A stretch of DNA of 5,522 nucleotides from CAYGTS01 sp964352905. Its GTDB lineage: Bacteria > Pseudomonadota > Gammaproteobacteria > JAHCLG01. The number at the start of each line of letters is the position of its first letter. The first letter of the stretch is position 1. The translations under genes were made by a program, and so were the position numbers. Where the stretch lies: assembly GCA_964352905.1 (NCBI GenBank), contig CAYGTS010000155.1, positions 1-5,522 of the forward strand. Reading direction: 5' to 3'. The notes under the pieces are model-generated. The model worked only from the letters and a program-made list of their open reading frames with translations. It made no database searches and was not told the DNA's origin. This document shows positions 4,965-5,522 of the stretch, in pieces.

Positions 4965-5522
4965 AATAATTGGCAATTAGCATTATTTTGCAAAATTGCT
5001 AACGGTGATAAATCTGGATTTTGCATAGCAAGATAGGGTAAATAAAACGTTTGTTCTAGTAAATATTGCCCAGACATAGCTGCATGTGAAGCGATATCGG
5101 TAAAAACTAACCAACTGCTATTAGGTGGGAACTCAAAGGTGATTTGATCAACATTGCGTTGATAAACAAGATCGGCCTTCATGCTATCGTGTAATTGCAA
5201 CATATAATCATCATAAGGTGTGCGAAATTTTTTTGTTGTATGCAATAAATGTAAGAGTTTACGCTGTAAAGTAGAAGATTGTTTTAATCTAGGAAAATGA
5301 TTTTTAACAACTTGTTCAAAAGGTTCACCTAAGCGCCAAACACGGTTTTGTTGATGGGGGTTAATATTGGTAAATAAACGCAAAATACGACTACCTTGCA
5401 TAGGTGTGGATGGGAATGCATCAACATGCAAACGCGTATCATCTTTGCGCCAAGAAAGATTGTTACGTTGTATCTGCTCACCCCCTTTAGCTTTATATTT
5501 ACCAGAACGTTCAGATTTGGCG
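4961..5522 (-). CDS. kdoO: 3-deoxy-D-manno-oct-2-ulosonic acid (Kdo) hydroxylase, 5' part missing
   Basis: KdoO is an Fe(II)/2-oxoglutarate dioxygenase that hydroxylates a Kdo residue of lipopolysaccharide inner core. The visible 186 residues are the C-terminal part; the family is about 300 residues, so roughly a third is beyond the right edge. The frame is open to 5521, so a TTG at 5431 is not a start. The iron ligands of the HxD type are in DDTRLHVDAFPSTP (27-40 of the visible part: His32, Asp34). The likely distal His is His146, in TDIASHAAMSGQYLLEQTF (141-159). RILRLFTNINP and VWRLGEPFE are typical of the family as I recall it. It overlaps rsmJ by four bases (ATGA), so both are probably co-transcribed. 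The visible N-terminal stretch (residues 1-9, AKSERSGKY) is encoded by a piece of the dispersed repeat found elsewhere in the window. Confidence 0.85.
   Translation of the reverse strand, partial: AKSERSGKYKAKGGEQIQRNNLSWRKDDTRLHVDAFPSTPMQGSRILRLFTNINPHQQNRVWRLGEPFEQVVKNHFPRLKQSSTLQRKLLHLLHTTKKFRTPYDDYMLQLHDSMKADLVYQRNVDQITFEFPPNSSWLVFTDIASHAAMSGQYLLEQTFYLPYLAMQNPDLSPLAILQNNANCQLL
5497..5522 (+). repeat. Palindromic dispersed repeat, copy D (left part, cut by the window edge, inside kdoO)
   Basis: AGAACGTTCAGATTTGGCG (5504-5522) is identical to 2183-2201, and the seven bases ATTTACC before it also match, with one base fewer in the junction (CCAG against CCAAG). This is too long to be chance in a window of this size. 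On the minus strand it is translated in frame as part of kdoO. The palindromic arms, if present, would lie beyond the right edge. Confidence 0.7.

Noticed and set aside
4965..4976. TTG start adding four residues to RsmJ
   Set aside because: The ATG at 4964 forms the usual ATGA overlap with the kdoO stop and gives the expected family N-terminus.
5429..5431. TTG start for a shorter Kdo hydroxylase
   Set aside because: It falls inside the conserved TRLHVDAF motif, and the frame is open upstream to the window edge with family-like residues (SWRKDD).

Overview
The window is AT-rich chromosomal DNA from a Gram-negative bacterium. Kdo hydroxylase (a lipopolysaccharide-modifying enzyme) and RsmJ (a 16S rRNA methyltransferase found mainly in gammaproteobacteria) point to a gammaproteobacterium. 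The low G+C and the style of the proteins would fit a Legionella/Coxiella-like lineage, but that placement is inference from memory of protein families, not from a search.

Layout, left to right. Positions 1-250 hold no gene but are densely structured: an inverted copy of a roughly 120-bp palindromic repeat (1-120), a short fragment of the same repeat (137-155), and a separate 15-bp inverted repeat (186-245) just upstream of a good -10 box. A small two-helix membrane protein follows (286-543). After a 175-bp spacer comes an AdiC/PotE-like amino acid or polyamine transporter (719-2047, transporter 1). The gap 2048-2377 is filled largely with hairpins, including a forward copy of the palindromic repeat (2170-2290). 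Next is a two-gene coupled unit: a GNAT acetyltransferase resembling E. coli YhhY/AaaT (2378-2899), whose stop overlaps the GTG start of a second transporter (2896-4224, transporter 2). Transporter 2 is a paralogue of transporter 1 with exactly the same length, 442 residues. Facing it on the minus strand is a coupled pair, kdoO (running off the right edge) then rsmJ (4200-4964). The 3' end of rsmJ overlaps the 3' end of transporter 2 by 25 bp.

How the parts relate. The two transporters differ at roughly 18-32 % of bases in the stretches compared by eye, yet their last 204 bp are identical base for base (1840-2043 and 4017-4220). This is the mark of recent gene conversion or recombination. In transporter 2 this tract forms the overlap with rsmJ, so the last six residues of RsmJ are encoded by transporter sequence, while the transporter's stop codon lies over rsmJ's Tyr and Ile codons. 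The acetyltransferase and transporter 2 probably act on the same or related amino acids or amines; this is an inference from coupling and from the YhhY/AaaT resemblance.

The most unusual structure is the repeat family. The copies at 1-120 and 2170-2290 share their outer sequence and a central GCGC...ATGAGCA segment at nearly the same offsets. Their arms differ in sequence, yet in each copy the arms pair with each other. A third partial copy lies at the right edge, inside the kdoO reading frame. No CRISPR array, transposase, tRNA, rRNA or recognisable defence locus was seen.
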